Source: an uncultured Alphaproteobacteria bacterium | GTDB taxonomy: Bacteria > Pseudomonadota > Alphaproteobacteria > HIMB59 > GCA-002718135 | Length of the DNA stretch: 62,661 nucleotides | Direction: 5' to 3' | Assembly: GCA_902521315.1 (NCBI GenBank) | Contig: CABYRH010000005.1 | Location: 64,336-126,996, forward strand | Part shown: one piece after another, positions 18,087-26,844 of the stretch | Numbering within the stretch: the first letter of the stretch is position 1 | How the letters are laid out: each line of letters begins with the position of its first letter | Notes under the pieces: generated by a model | The model's database searches: none | Told to the model about the DNA's origin: nothing | What the model saw: only the letters and a program-made list of their open reading frames with translations | Position numbers and translations under genes: made by a program

Positions 18087-18953
18087 TCAAACAAAAAATT
18101 CTTTATTTTGTTGAGATATATCTAGTAAGGCCTTTTTTAATTTTTCTAGTGCTTTAGTTTCTATTTGCCTTACTCTTTCTTTACTTATTTTTAATTTTTG
18201 TCCTAGTTCATCCAATGTGATGCTTCTCTCTCTAAATTTTCTAAGACGAATAATCGTTTTCTCTCTCTCGTTTAAAGTATCAATTGCTTGGTTGATAAAA
18301 TCTTTTTTTATATTTTTATCATTAAAATCTTCATATGTTTCTTCAGGATTTTGACGTTCATCTGCTAAAAGGCTCATAAGGTCATTTTCAGTTTCGTTAT
18401 CAACTTTTTGATTAAGATGTAAATCGCCGGCTGTAAGTCTTGACTCCATGTTTTGAACTTCTATAGATTTAACATTGAGCATATTTGATACTTTATTAAG
18501 CTCTTCTTGACCCATAAATTCTCTAGAAACATCGTTTATTTGTTGTTTAATCTTTTTAAGATTAAAAAATAAAGCTTTCTGAGAGGCGGTGGAACCAGTT
18601 CTTACTACTGACCAGTTTTTTAAAATATAATCCTGAATTGAAGCTCTAATCCACCATGAGGCATAGGTTGAAAGCCTAAAATCTTTAGAGGTATCAAATT
18701 TTTCTAAAGCATGCATAATTCCTAAAACACCTTCGTGTATTAAATCATCAATTGGTAAGCCATAACTAGAGTATTTTCTTGCATATGAAACGGCAAGCCT
18801 CAGGTAAGAGTTAAGTATTTTTTGAAGTGATTTTGGAGTTTTATTATCTCTCCAATCATTAATTAAATAAAATTCTTCATCTTTTTCGAGAATAGCTGCT
18901 TTCTTTGAAAGTTCTATAAGGTTATTGGAAAAGAATAAATTTTTAGCAACCAT
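18087..18953 (-). CDS. rpoH: RNA polymerase sigma-32 factor (heat shock)
   Basis: RpoH directs RNA polymerase to heat-shock promoters. The 288-residue protein has region 2 (LPIDDLIHEGVLGIMHALEK, FRLSTYASWWIRASIQDYIL), the RpoH box (SQKALFFNLKKIKQQI), and region 4 with REKTIIRLRKFRERSITLDE and SKERVRQIETKALEKLKKAL. ATG at 18953. It follows the degenerate phosphoesterase gene by 31 bp, on the same strand as carD and fdxA. As I recall, rpoH near carD and this phosphoesterase-like family is seen in other alphaproteobacteria. Confidence 0.96.
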   Translation of the reverse strand: MVAKNLFFSNNLIELSKKAAILEKDEEFYLINDWRDNKTPKSLQKILNSYLRLAVSYARKYSSYGLPIDDLIHEGVLGIMHALEKFDTSKDFRLSTYASWWIRASIQDYILKNWSVVRTGSTASQKALFFNLKKIKQQINDVSREFMGQEELNKVSNMLNVKSIEVQNMESRLTAGDLHLNQKVDNETENDLMSLLADERQNPEETYEDFNDKNIKKDFINQAIDTLNEREKTIIRLRKFRERSITLDELGQKLKISKERVRQIETKALEKLKKALLDISQQNKEFFV

Positions 18954-18984
18954 ATACTATTATACGTAAGATATCTAAATTGGA

Positions 18985-19797
18985 TCATTTATTTTCAAAT
19001 AAATCCAAAATTTCCCCATTTTCTGAAAAAATACCGCATAAAACGCTATTATTGGACAAAGGTTGTTTGAATAAAGTACAAACAATATCATTTTTTGAAA
19101 TTTCTTTTTGATTTAAGTGCTTAGATTCATAACCTCTTACAATTCTTGAAAATGTTTTGTATGGTCTGTCTATTGAAGAAAAATTTTGAAAACCCCACCA
19201 AAAACAATCATTTTGTGCAGAAAGAGGCCTAGTTATATCCACACCTCTATTCACAAACAATATTTTTTTTGTATGCGAATATGCAGCATGTTTCAAATTT
19301 AAAAAGTATTGTGTATGACCAGGATTGTTTTGTAGTGCCTTATTTAGAGTTGAAGTCCATTTTGATATACTAATGGTACCTGAAGAAGCAATATTTTTGA
19401 CTTCATTCTCAGAAAAACCATAAGATTTAATCGTCTCATTTACGCCGTGGTTGAACATCCATTCAATAATTTCGTTAGGATTGGGGGCAAGTTGAAGTTG
19501 TAGTAATTTACTAAACATTTCTTCTTGTGCTCCTCTTAAAAATACTATCGAATCAGGTTTTAATTTAAACTTTGACATTAAATTAAATCTTAGATCTATA
19601 ACACTACTTAAAGTTTCTTTTGAATTATTTCCAAGTCCAATAACGTTACCAAGAAATACTAATTTGTCGTTTTCTTCAAAATTATCTAAAAGAAATTTTT
19701 TTATAGAAAAAAAAGATTTTAAATTTGAATGAATAGAACCTATAGCCCATATTTTATTAGACTTTCTTAGTTCTACAAAATTACTTATTTTATCCAA
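18985..19797 (-). CDS. Degenerate metallophosphoesterase-fold protein
   Basis: 270 residues aligning with calcineurin-like phosphoesterases of the Ser/Thr phosphatase type, but the metal-ligand motifs are altered. The expected GDIHG reads GSIHS (20-24), GDxxDRG reads GNVIGLG (50-56), GNHE reads GAQE (89-92), VHAG reads VNRG (about 180) and the final GH element reads RGYE (about 216). Only His23 survives of the usual ligands, so phosphatase activity is unlikely. The body is well conserved (LQLAPNPNEIIEWMFNHGV, PLSAQNDCFWWGF), suggesting a binding or regulatory role. It starts 4 bp after carD and precedes rpoH, hinting at a transcription- or stress-related role. Which partner it binds is unknown. 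Confidence 0.75.
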   Translation of the reverse strand: MDKISNFVELRKSNKIWAIGSIHSNLKSFFSIKKFLLDNFEENDKLVFLGNVIGLGNNSKETLSSVIDLRFNLMSKFKLKPDSIVFLRGAQEEMFSKLLQLQLAPNPNEIIEWMFNHGVNETIKSYGFSENEVKNIASSGTISISKWTSTLNKALQNNPGHTQYFLNLKHAAYSHTKKILFVNRGVDITRPLSAQNDCFWWGFQNFSSIDRPYKTFSRIVRGYESKHLNQKEISKNDIVCTLFKQPLSNNSVLCGIFSENGEILDLFENK

Positions 19798-19801
19798 GAT
19801 A

Positions 19802-20305
19802 TTACTTGTTACTCAAAATTTGTTCTATTTTTTCTGTTGATTGAAAATAATCTGTTTTTTCAACTGCCGCAACTTCTCTTGCTAAACGCTCAATTGCAAC
19901 TTGAAACATTTGTCTTTCACTATAGGATTGTTCAGCTTGACTACTTTTTCTAAATAAGTCTCTAACTACTTCAGAGATTTTAATAGGATCCCCAGAAAAA
20001 ATCTTTGTTTCATATTCTTGAGCTCTTCTGCTCCACATAATTCTTCTAATTTTTGGTTTAAGCTTTAAAGTGGAATAAACTTCCTCTATAGTTTTTTTTG
20101 AAGAAATTTTCCTAAGACCAACCTCATCTTTTTTATCAAGAGGTACTCTTATTATAAGCTTAGACTGTTCCATTTTAACGACATAAAAGCGTGTTTTGAT
20201 ATTTGCCACTTCCATATTTTCAATTTTTGAGATCTCACCCACTCCATGTTTAGGGTAAACTACTATTTCACCAATTTTAAATTCAGAGCTTTTTTTTGTT
20301 TTCAT
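19802..20305 (-). CDS. carD: CarD/CdnL-family transcription regulator
   Basis: CarD-family proteins bind the RNA polymerase beta subunit and stabilise open complexes, notably at rRNA promoters. 167 residues: an N-terminal Tudor-like RNAP-interaction domain (FKIGEIVVYPKHGVGEISKI, LIIRVPLDKKDEVGLRKI) and a C-terminal helical DNA-binding domain (MWSRRAQEYETKIFSGDPIK, RDLFRKSS, QMFQVAIERLAREVAAVEK). It starts immediately after the fdxA stop, so the two are cotranscribed, the usual alphaproteobacterial arrangement. Confidence 0.96.
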   Translation of the reverse strand: MKTKKSSEFKIGEIVVYPKHGVGEISKIENMEVANIKTRFYVVKMEQSKLIIRVPLDKKDEVGLRKISSKKTIEEVYSTLKLKPKIRRIMWSRRAQEYETKIFSGDPIKISEVVRDLFRKSSQAEQSYSERQMFQVAIERLAREVAAVEKTDYFQSTEKIEQILSNK

Positions 20306-20638
20306 TTATCTTCCTGGTTTTTCGCTAAAGTGTTTATTAAACTTATCTTCTACATTCTGCCATTCCTCTGCATCAGCTGGTGGGTCTTTTTTTTCACTAA
20401 TATTTGGCCAAATTTCTGAATATTTTCTATTAACTTCTGCCCACTTTTCTATGCCGTCTTCTGTATCTGACAAAATTGCCTCAACCGGGCATTCCGGCTC
20501 ACAAACACCACAGTCTATACATTCATCTGGATGTATAACGAGCATGTTTTCTCCTTCATAAAAACAATCAACAGGACAAACTTCAACACAATCCATGTGC
20601 TTACATTTTATACATTTTTCATCAACAACGTATGTCAT
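20306..20638 (-). CDS. fdxA: FdxA-type 3Fe-4S/4Fe-4S ferredoxin
   Basis: Small electron carrier of 110 residues. The cluster cysteines are in [18 protein letters not shown] and [16 protein letters not shown]; in the first set the pattern fits a 3Fe-4S site plus the distal Cys of the other cluster, as in FdxA. A C-terminal extension rich in Trp, Glu and Lys ([15 protein letters not shown], then DPPADAEEW) is typical of the family. It lies one base after the TerB-like gene and directly before carD. Redox partners are not encoded nearby. Confidence 0.95.
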   Translation of the reverse strand: MTYVVDEKCIKCKHMDCVEVCPVDCFYEGENMLVIHPDECIDCGVCEPECPVEAILSDTEDGIEKWAEVNRKYSEIWPNISEKKDPPADAEEWQNVEDKFNKHFSEKPGR

Positions 20639-20639
20639 A

Positions 20640-21089
20640 TTACTTTTGATTTTTATCTAGAGCTCTTTTCTTTGCATTTCCAGAGTCTACATCAGAAATA
20701 TAAAGTAATCCGGCCAGTCTTCTTATAAGATTTGACTCAAAATCATGAACCTCTCCATCAGATAAAACAATTTCCCATAAAACTTCAATTAGAAGGATTT
20801 TCTTTTTATCATCAAAATTTTTATTAATAAAGGAAGTGTAATAATGAAGAGATTTAGAATTATTTTTATTTTGCTGCGCTTTTTCAAGAACTAAACTAAC
20901 TTCTTTTGGATCCTCAGAAAAAATATTTATTAAACTTAACTTGATTTTATTTAATTCATTTAAATCTATATTCCCATCTGTATATGCAGCCTCAATCATC
21001 AATCCACAAAGTAATTCTAGATCTTTGTTATTATTATTATCCTCTTGGGAATTTTGACTATTTAAAATATTTTTTAATAAGCTTAGCAA
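20640..21089 (-). CDS. TerB-like domain protein
   Basis: 149 residues, all-helical, with two acidic TerB-type elements, [12 protein letters not shown] and [13 protein letters not shown]. These resemble the metal-binding or acidic helices of TerB-like domains, which occur in tellurite-resistance and membrane-stress proteins but also in many proteins of unknown role. No ATG fits; the best start is a TTG at 21089, giving MLSLLKNIL. It sits between the helicase and fdxA, where many alphaproteobacteria have a small S4-domain RNA-binding protein. Tellurite resistance should not be inferred. Confidence 0.7.
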   Translation of the reverse strand: MLSLLKNILNSQNSQEDNNNNKDLELLCGLMIEAAYTDGNIDLNELNKIKLSLINIFSEDPKEVSLVLEKAQQNKNNSKSLHYYTSFINKNFDDKKKILLIEVLWEIVLSDGEVHDFESNLIRRLAGLLYISDVDSGNAKKRALDKNQK

Positions 21090-21109
21090 TTTATACCCAC
21101 AATATACAT

Positions 21110-23659
21110 TTAAAGAAGTTTTTCTAAAACTGCAAAGGGAGAATTAGGATCTCTCTTAATTTTATCTTTGTTAATTGTTTTATTTATTTTTTTATTTAAT
21201 TTATTTTTTTGTACTTTCTTTGTCTCCTTTTTTTTACTGGAGAGAAAGAATAGTTTCTTTTCATCAGAAATAATAACATTTTCATAACCACAAAAAGTCA
21301 TTATATCCTTTAATTGATTGCTATTACAACCTACTGGATTCATAAGATCAGATGATTCTAAAAATGGTCCTTTCTTTAATTTTTGTCTTGCTATAAAAAA
21401 AACTTTTTCAAAAACATCTATTCTGAATATAAAATTTTTAATATTTATATAACCGATTGATTGCCAATAATTGTCAGGCATTTTTATTTCGGATGTAAAA
21501 GATACTCTACCATTGGTTGGTAGAGGCAAAAAATTATCATTGTTATTTTGATTAAATGTTTTCCATAAAATCGCACAAAACTCTAAAGGTTTTTTCTTTA
21601 ATAAATTTGGTATAAAAAAATACTTTGCACCAATTCTAATTCCTAGTTTAGATAGTTGTGTTTTACTTTCTTGAGAAATTGTCTTTAGAGTATCTTTAAA
21701 TTTTTCAATTGGATAATTTCCAAAGTTTTCAAGAATATTAAACACAATTGCTCTTATTTCTGAATTTATATTTTCATCTAATTTTTTGTTAAGAGGGTAA
21801 AGTGTATCATTTATTTCTTTATCTAGCCATTTTTGAAGTTTTGCAGAAACTAATAATTTATTTTCTGATGATAAATATTCGGAATTTAAAGCATCAGCAA
21901 TTGGCTTATATATTGAATTACCTTTTCTTAATTTTCCTACTGCCTCATTTCCCCAATAAATAAAGGTATCATCTTTTATTTTGGAATTTCCGATATCACC
22001 GAAATTTATTGAGTCAAATGGTGAATTTAAAAAATTTTCTACTTTTTCATTAATCATATTTCTTGCCGATTTTTTTATATTACTAATCGAAAAAAAAGAT
22101 TGTGAATATATATTTTTATCTTCAATTAGATCAAAACCTTTAATAATTCCATATTTATTCTTGTCTAGAAATATTTCATTGTTATTTTTTATTAGGATAT
22201 CTTCAATATTTAGAAATTTTTTCTCTCCAATAAAAAACTTTGAAGAATAATCTATAAATTTATTTGTAAGATTATTATGTAGTTGATCAGATAATTCATT
22301 TTCTATTTTCTGAGTTTTTTCTTGCCAATAATATCTATTTTTTAGCCAGTTGTGATTATTTGAAATATAAGTCCAAGTTCTAATTTGGGAGATTTTGATT
22401 GATAGTTCGGGTATACCTCCTCCATAGTTATCAAGCTTACTTATCTTAGTATTGATCCATTCTTCAGGTATATAATAATTATTTTTAGTTAAGACTAAGT
22501 ATATATCTTTTAAGAGTAACAAATAATTATCATTAAATAATTTTTCAAAATCTGGAATCTGGCAAATATCCCATAATAACTTTAAATTTTTTTTTGATTT
22601 AAGAATTTTTTGTATATCATTATCACTTATTAAATTGCGAAAATTCACCTCATCCAAAGCATTTTTTTTATGAATGAAATGATTATTAATAGGATATTTT
22701 TTTAATGATGATAACAATGTTTCTATAGAATTGAAATCTAAATCACTATTTCTCCAATAAAATTTATTAATGTTATCAAAGTTATGATTTTCTATTTGTT
22801 GAATGATTAAGGGATCTAAATTACCTGCTTCTTTTGTATGGCTAAATGTGCCATCCTGTTTATATCTACCCGCTCTTCCAGCAATTTGACCTAATTCATT
22901 AGGAGCAAGATTTCGGTTATATCTACCATCAAATTTCTCTAGAGAAGAAAAACTTACATGATTAATATTTAAATTTAAACCCATCCCAATAGCATCAGTA
23001 GCTACAAGATAATCAACATTTTTGTTTTCATATACCTCAACTTGCGCATTTCTAGTTCTTGGACTAAGTGATCCTAATACAACCGCAGTTCCTCCCTTAT
23101 AGGTTCTAATATTTTCGGCAATTTCATAAACTTTATTAATGTTAAAAGCTATTATTGCTGATCTGGGTTCAAGTTTTGAGAAATTTTGTTTTCTTAAAAA
23201 AGTAAGTTGAGAAAATCGATTTTTTTTTTCAATAATAATGTTTGGATAGATTTTTTTTAATATATTTTCGACATTCATTGATCCTAAAAAAATAGTTTGG
23301 AAATTACCTTTTAAGTTTAGAATTCTATCTGTAAAAATATGTCCCCGTTCATAATCAGCAGCTAATTGAATTTCATCTATAATAACACAATCTACAGAAA
23401 TATTATTTGGCATTGATTCAACAGTACAGAAAAAATATTTTGCTTCTTTTGGCAATATTTTTTCCTCTCCAGTAACTAAAGCTACTTTACTTAACCCAAT
23501 TCTTTTTACAGCTTTGTCGTAATTTTCCCTAGCAAGTAGTCTTAATGGAAAACCAAATATTCCTGAAGAGTAGGAGAGTAATTTTTCAAATGCTGCATAA
23601 GTTTTACCTGTATTAGTAGGCCCAAGTATAGCTAATAGGTTTTCATCAGAATTAGACAT
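21110..23659 (-). CDS. Suv3-like ATP-dependent RNA helicase
   Basis: 849-residue superfamily 2 helicase of the mitochondrial Suv3 type, which unwinds RNA for decay. Motifs: Walker A GPTNTGKTYAAFEKL (about 13), GFPLRLLARENYDKA, DEIQLAADYERGHIF (motif II), FLGSMNVENI, ATDAIGMGLNLNINHVSF (motif V) and GQIAGRAGRYKQDG (motif VI). The long C-terminal half (about 350-849) is Lys/Asn-rich and ends in a basic tail. It lies 4 bp after acnA and 20 bp before the TerB-like gene; the helicase near fdxA-carD is a recurring alphaproteobacterial arrangement. Confidence 0.9.
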   Translation of the reverse strand: MSNSDENLLAILGPTNTGKTYAAFEKLLSYSSGIFGFPLRLLARENYDKAVKRIGLSKVALVTGEEKILPKEAKYFFCTVESMPNNISVDCVIIDEIQLAADYERGHIFTDRILNLKGNFQTIFLGSMNVENILKKIYPNIIIEKKNRFSQLTFLRKQNFSKLEPRSAIIAFNINKVYEIAENIRTYKGGTAVVLGSLSPRTRNAQVEVYENKNVDYLVATDAIGMGLNLNINHVSFSSLEKFDGRYNRNLAPNELGQIAGRAGRYKQDGTFSHTKEAGNLDPLIIQQIENHNFDNINKFYWRNSDLDFNSIETLLSSLKKYPINNHFIHKKNALDEVNFRNLISDNDIQKILKSKKNLKLLWDICQIPDFEKLFNDNYLLLLKDIYLVLTKNNYYIPEEWINTKISKLDNYGGGIPELSIKISQIRTWTYISNNHNWLKNRYYWQEKTQKIENELSDQLHNNLTNKFIDYSSKFFIGEKKFLNIEDILIKNNNEIFLDKNKYGIIKGFDLIEDKNIYSQSFFSISNIKKSARNMINEKVENFLNSPFDSINFGDIGNSKIKDDTFIYWGNEAVGKLRKGNSIYKPIADALNSEYLSSENKLLVSAKLQKWLDKEINDTLYPLNKKLDENINSEIRAIVFNILENFGNYPIEKFKDTLKTISQESKTQLSKLGIRIGAKYFFIPNLLKKKPLEFCAILWKTFNQNNNDNFLPLPTNGRVSFTSEIKMPDNYWQSIGYINIKNFIFRIDVFEKVFFIARQKLKKGPFLESSDLMNPVGCNSNQLKDIMTFCGYENVIISDEKKLFFLSSKKKETKKVQKNKLNKKINKTINKDKIKRDPNSPFAVLEKLL

Positions 23660-23663
23660 TTGT

Positions 23664-26306
23664 TTATGCAGCTTCTGATATTATTTCATTTAAAACGTAA
23701 TTTAAAATTCCTCCTGCTTTGTAATATTCAAGTTCCTTATTTGTATCAATTCTACACTTTAATTCGATATTTTTAATTTCTTCAGAATTTATTTCACAAT
23801 TTAGTAAAATACCTGGTTTTAAATCTGACAAACCAGATATGGATATAAATTCTTCACCCTCAATATTTAGATTTATTTTATTTTCATTATTCATAAATTC
23901 AAGAGGCAAAACACCCATTCCAATTAAATTGGATCTATGAATTCTCTCAAAACTTTCAGCAATAACTGCCCTAACTCCTAAAAGTCTTGTTCCTTTTGCA
24001 GCCCAATCTCTAGATGATCCTGTACCATATTCTTTCCCAGCAATTATTACTGTATCTATATTACTTTTTATATATTCTTGTGCAGCATCATAAATTGACA
24101 TTTGTTTATTAGAGATGAAAGATTTTGTGTAGCCTCCTTCAACATTATCCAAAATCTGGTTCTTAATCCTTATATTTGCAAAAGTTCCTCTCATCATGAT
24201 TTCATGATTACCTCTTCTAGATCCATAGGAATTAAAGTTTCTAGAATTAATCTGTCTATCTGTTAAATAGAGGCCTGCAGGGCTATCTTCTTTAATGTTT
24301 CCTGCAGGTGAAATATGATCAGTTGTAACACTATCACCTAGTAATGCTAATATTCTTGCATTTTTTATATCTTTTAGTTCAAATTTATTTTTTTTGTCAA
24401 AAAAAGGAGGGTGCTTAATATAGGTACTGGTATCATTCCAATCATACGTTGTATCTTTTGAATTGTTAATTGATTTCCAGTTATCATCTCCTTTGTAAAT
24501 TTCTTTATATCTTTCTTGAAACATCTCTGGAGTTAAACACAAACTAAGTGTCTGATTAATTTCTTTATTAGATGGCCATAAGTCTTTCAAATATATTTTT
24601 TTTCCAGATTTAGATTTGCCTAGGGAGTCAGTCGTAAGGTTAACATTTATATTTCCTGCAATAGCATAAGCCACAACAAGAGGAGGTGAGGCAAGAAAAT
24701 TTGCTTTCACTTCTTGATGCACTCTGCCTTCAAAGTTTCGATTTCCAGATAAAACTGAACAGACAGTTAAATTATGTTTTTTTATTTCATTAGAGACCCA
24801 ATCATCTAAGGGGCCGGAATTACCAATACAGGTAGTACATCCATAACCAACGGTATTGAAACCTAAAACATCTAAATATTCTGTTAATCCAGCTTTATCA
24901 AGGTAATCACTAACAACTTTACTACCTGGTGCTAAACTTGTCTTTACCCAAGGCTTTACTTCTAAACCTAAATCAATTGCCTTTTTAGCAATTAGTCCTG
25001 CTGCAATCATAACATTAGGATTAGATGTATTTGTACAACTAGTGATGGCTGCTATTACAACATCACCTGTATTTAATTTATTTTTATTTATAATTTTTTT
25101 GTTGTCCATCTTACTAAATTCATCTGGAACTTCTTTTAAAAGAATTTTGTCTTGAGGTCTCTTGGGGCCTGCTAGAGTAGGTTCGACCGTATCTAAATCT
25201 AATAATATTTTGTCAGAAAAATTAGGTGAATAATTATCGTCTGCCCAAAGAGTTTGTTTTTTTGAATATTCTTCAACGATCTTTAGGTGCTCACTTTGTT
25301 TGCCGGTTAATTTAAGATAATTAATTGTTTCTTCATCCGTTGGAAAAAATCCACAAGTTGCTCCATACTCTGGAGCCATATTAGAAATTGTTGCTCTGTC
25401 AGCTAATGATAAATTGTTTAATCCATTTCCATAAAATTCTACAAACTTTCCAACAACACCTTTGTCTCTAAGCATTTTAGTAATAGATAAAACTAGATCA
25501 GTAGCTGTTATACCTTCCTTCAAGTGTCCTTTAAGTTCAAAACCAATGACGTCTGGAATATTCATGGAAATTGCTTGACCTAACATCGCAGCTTCAGCCT
25601 CTATTCCCCCAACTCCCCATCCTAAAACAGAAAGTGAGTTTACCATTGTTGTATGGCTGTCTGTTCCTACAACAGAATCTGGAAATAAGTAGTTTTGATT
25701 ATTAATTTCTTTCATCCATATAGTCTTTGCTATATTTTCTAAGTTTACTTGATGACAAATTCCTGCTCCTGGCGGAACAAGATAAAAATTATCAAATGAG
25801 CTTTGTCCCCATTTTAGAAATTCATATCTTTCTTTATTTCTATCAAATTCCTTTCTAACATTTTCTTTAAGAGCATTATTATCTTTATAGTTATCTACCA
25901 TAACAGAGTGGTCAATAACCAGATCGACTCTAGATAATGGATTTATTTTTTTTGGTTCAATTCCTCTTGATTTTAATGCATTTCGCATTGCAGCAAGGTC
26001 GGCAACTGCTGGTACTCCAGTAAAATCCTGCATTAAAACTCTCGTTGGAAAAAAAGCTATTTCAATTTTTTCACTCTTTTTATTATTTTGTTTTAAAGAG
26101 TTGAAAACTTTGGAGATCATATCTTTATTAATATTCTCACCATCCTCGTTTCTAAGTAGATTTTCAATTATTATTTTTATAGAAATTGGGGTTTTACTTA
26201 AATCAGTATCAAAATAATGAGCTGCTTTATTTAAGTCAAAATATTTAAACTTTTGATCATTTATTTCGATTATATGTTCTGAATTGAAAGAATTTGTATT
26301 TTTCAT
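23664..26306 (-). CDS. acnA: Aconitate hydratase A
   Basis: TCA-cycle enzyme interconverting citrate and isocitrate with a 4Fe-4S cluster. 880 residues with VLMQDFTGVPAVADLAAMR, the cluster cysteines in AAITSCTNTSNP and GYGCTTCIGNSGPL, GDSVTTDHISPAG, YGSRRGNHEIMMRGTFAN, and the swivel domain GKEYGTGSSRDWAAKGTRLL. It has the IRP/AcnA domain order. The first gene of the minus-strand run, divergent from the lysine-repeat gene; acnA beside ccmABC is a conserved neighbourhood in this class. Confidence 0.98.
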   Translation of the reverse strand: MKNTNSFNSEHIIEINDQKFKYFDLNKAAHYFDTDLSKTPISIKIIIENLLRNEDGENINKDMISKVFNSLKQNNKKSEKIEIAFFPTRVLMQDFTGVPAVADLAAMRNALKSRGIEPKKINPLSRVDLVIDHSVMVDNYKDNNALKENVRKEFDRNKERYEFLKWGQSSFDNFYLVPPGAGICHQVNLENIAKTIWMKEINNQNYLFPDSVVGTDSHTTMVNSLSVLGWGVGGIEAEAAMLGQAISMNIPDVIGFELKGHLKEGITATDLVLSITKMLRDKGVVGKFVEFYGNGLNNLSLADRATISNMAPEYGATCGFFPTDEETINYLKLTGKQSEHLKIVEEYSKKQTLWADDNYSPNFSDKILLDLDTVEPTLAGPKRPQDKILLKEVPDEFSKMDNKKIINKNKLNTGDVVIAAITSCTNTSNPNVMIAAGLIAKKAIDLGLEVKPWVKTSLAPGSKVVSDYLDKAGLTEYLDVLGFNTVGYGCTTCIGNSGPLDDWVSNEIKKHNLTVCSVLSGNRNFEGRVHQEVKANFLASPPLVVAYAIAGNINVNLTTDSLGKSKSGKKIYLKDLWPSNKEINQTLSLCLTPEMFQERYKEIYKGDDNWKSINNSKDTTYDWNDTSTYIKHPPFFDKKNKFELKDIKNARILALLGDSVTTDHISPAGNIKEDSPAGLYLTDRQINSRNFNSYGSRRGNHEIMMRGTFANIRIKNQILDNVEGGYTKSFISNKQMSIYDAAQEYIKSNIDTVIIAGKEYGTGSSRDWAAKGTRLLGVRAVIAESFERIHRSNLIGMGVLPLEFMNNENKINLNIEGEEFISISGLSDLKPGILLNCEINSEEIKNIELKCRIDTNKELEYYKAGGILNYVLNEIISEAA

Positions 26307-26491
26307 GCTAAAGTTGATAAATAATTATAATAATTAAATAGTATGAAGATAAATTTTTGTATAGCAAAATGTTTATTTATTATAAGTTTTCTGCGAAAAA
26401 ATAAAAAAGTAAGTTAGTTTTTTTTATATTTTTTTTTTTAAATAATAATTTAAATCAATAATAAGATTAATTTTAGAATATTGGTATATTG

Positions 26492-26520
26492 TTGACTTTA
26501 ATCGTAAGTTTTGGGAATAA
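26492..26520 (+). promoter_or_regulatory. Candidate sigma-70-type promoter for the lysine-repeat gene
   Basis: TTGACT at 26492-26497 is a good -35 element, followed after 17 bp by GAATAA at 26515-26520, a weak -10 match. This would start transcription near 26527 and give a leader of about 75 nt with two hairpins. Confidence 0.5.
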
Positions 26521-26537
26521 ATGCTTAGCCTTTTATA

Positions 26538-26573
26538 ATTATCACTACGGTGATAATGGAGGGAGGTTCCTCC
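26538..26573 (+). promoter_or_regulatory. Two-hairpin 5' leader of the lysine-repeat gene
   Basis: Hairpin 1: a perfect 8-bp stem ATTATCAC/GTGATAAT (26538-26545 with 26550-26557) closing a TACG loop, a UNCG tetraloop on a C-G pair, which is exceptionally stable in RNA. Hairpin 2: GGAG/CTCC (26562-26565 with 26570-26573) around GTTC. The CCTCC strand could alternatively pair with the ribosome binding site GGAG at 26591-26594, so a translational switch is possible but unproven. Confidence 0.55.
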
Positions 26574-26600
26574 GGGGTAACAAAATACAAGGAGTATTTT

Positions 26601-26777
26601 ATGGCTAAGAAAAAAAAGAAAGCTGCTCCAAAGAAAAAGAAAAAAGCAGCTCCTAAGAAAAAGAAAAAAGCAGCTCCTAAAAAGAAAAAGAAAAAAGCTG
26701 CTCCTAAGAAAAAGAAAAAAGCAGCTCCTAAAAAGAAAAAGAAAAAAGCTGCTAAAAAGAAGAAGAAGAGAAGATAG
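26601..26777 (+). CDS. Lysine-repeat nucleic-acid-binding-like protein (58 aa)
   Basis: ATG at 26601 with GGAG at 26591-26594. The protein consists almost wholly of seven lysine runs (5-6 Lys each) separated by AAP or AA, ending RR: 37 Lys, 13 Ala, 5 Pro, 2 Arg and the initiator Met. This resembles the C-terminal tails of histone H1-like and other bacterial DNA-compacting proteins, so binding to DNA or RNA by charge is likely, but no folded domain exists. It has its own promoter, leader and terminators, implying separate and perhaps strong expression. A longer in-frame start at 26550 (GTG) would run through the leader hairpins and is rejected. Confidence 0.8.
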   Translation: MAKKKKKAAPKKKKKAAPKKKKKAAPKKKKKKAAPKKKKKAAPKKKKKKAAKKKKKRR

Positions 26778-26796
26778 AGATACTTCGATTTTTCAG

Positions 26797-26827
26797 GAAA
26801 ACTTTAATTTAAAGTTTTCTTTTTCTT
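26797..26827 (+). terminator. Hairpin terminator after the lysine-repeat gene
   Basis: Perfect 10-bp inverted repeat GAAAACTTTA/TAAAGTTTTC (26797-26806 with 26810-26819) with a 3-nt loop and a following T-rich run, 20 bp after the stop. Confidence 0.7.
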
Positions 26828-26844
26828 ATCTTTTTCAAAAAGAT

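Larger units (their letters stand above)
26307..26600. other. Divergent AT-rich intergenic region between acnA and the lysine-repeat gene
   Basis: A 294-bp region without a convincing gene. The left part is low-complexity A/T with homopolymer T runs and presumably holds the acnA promoter. The right part holds the promoter and structured leader of the lysine-repeat gene (separate entries). Confidence 0.7.

Noticed and set aside
26343-26417. 24-codon frame in the acnA/lysine-repeat spacer
   Set aside because: Very short, low-complexity, no ribosome binding site and no recognisable feature.
26550-26600. N-terminal extension of the lysine-repeat protein from a GTG
   Set aside because: It would translate through the leader hairpins; the ATG at 26601 has a well-spaced GGAG site and begins the Lys repeats.
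26601-26777. Direct DNA repeats as a non-coding repeat element
   Set aside because: The repeats stay in frame, follow an ATG with a ribosome binding site and end at a stop followed by terminators, so coding is the simpler reading.
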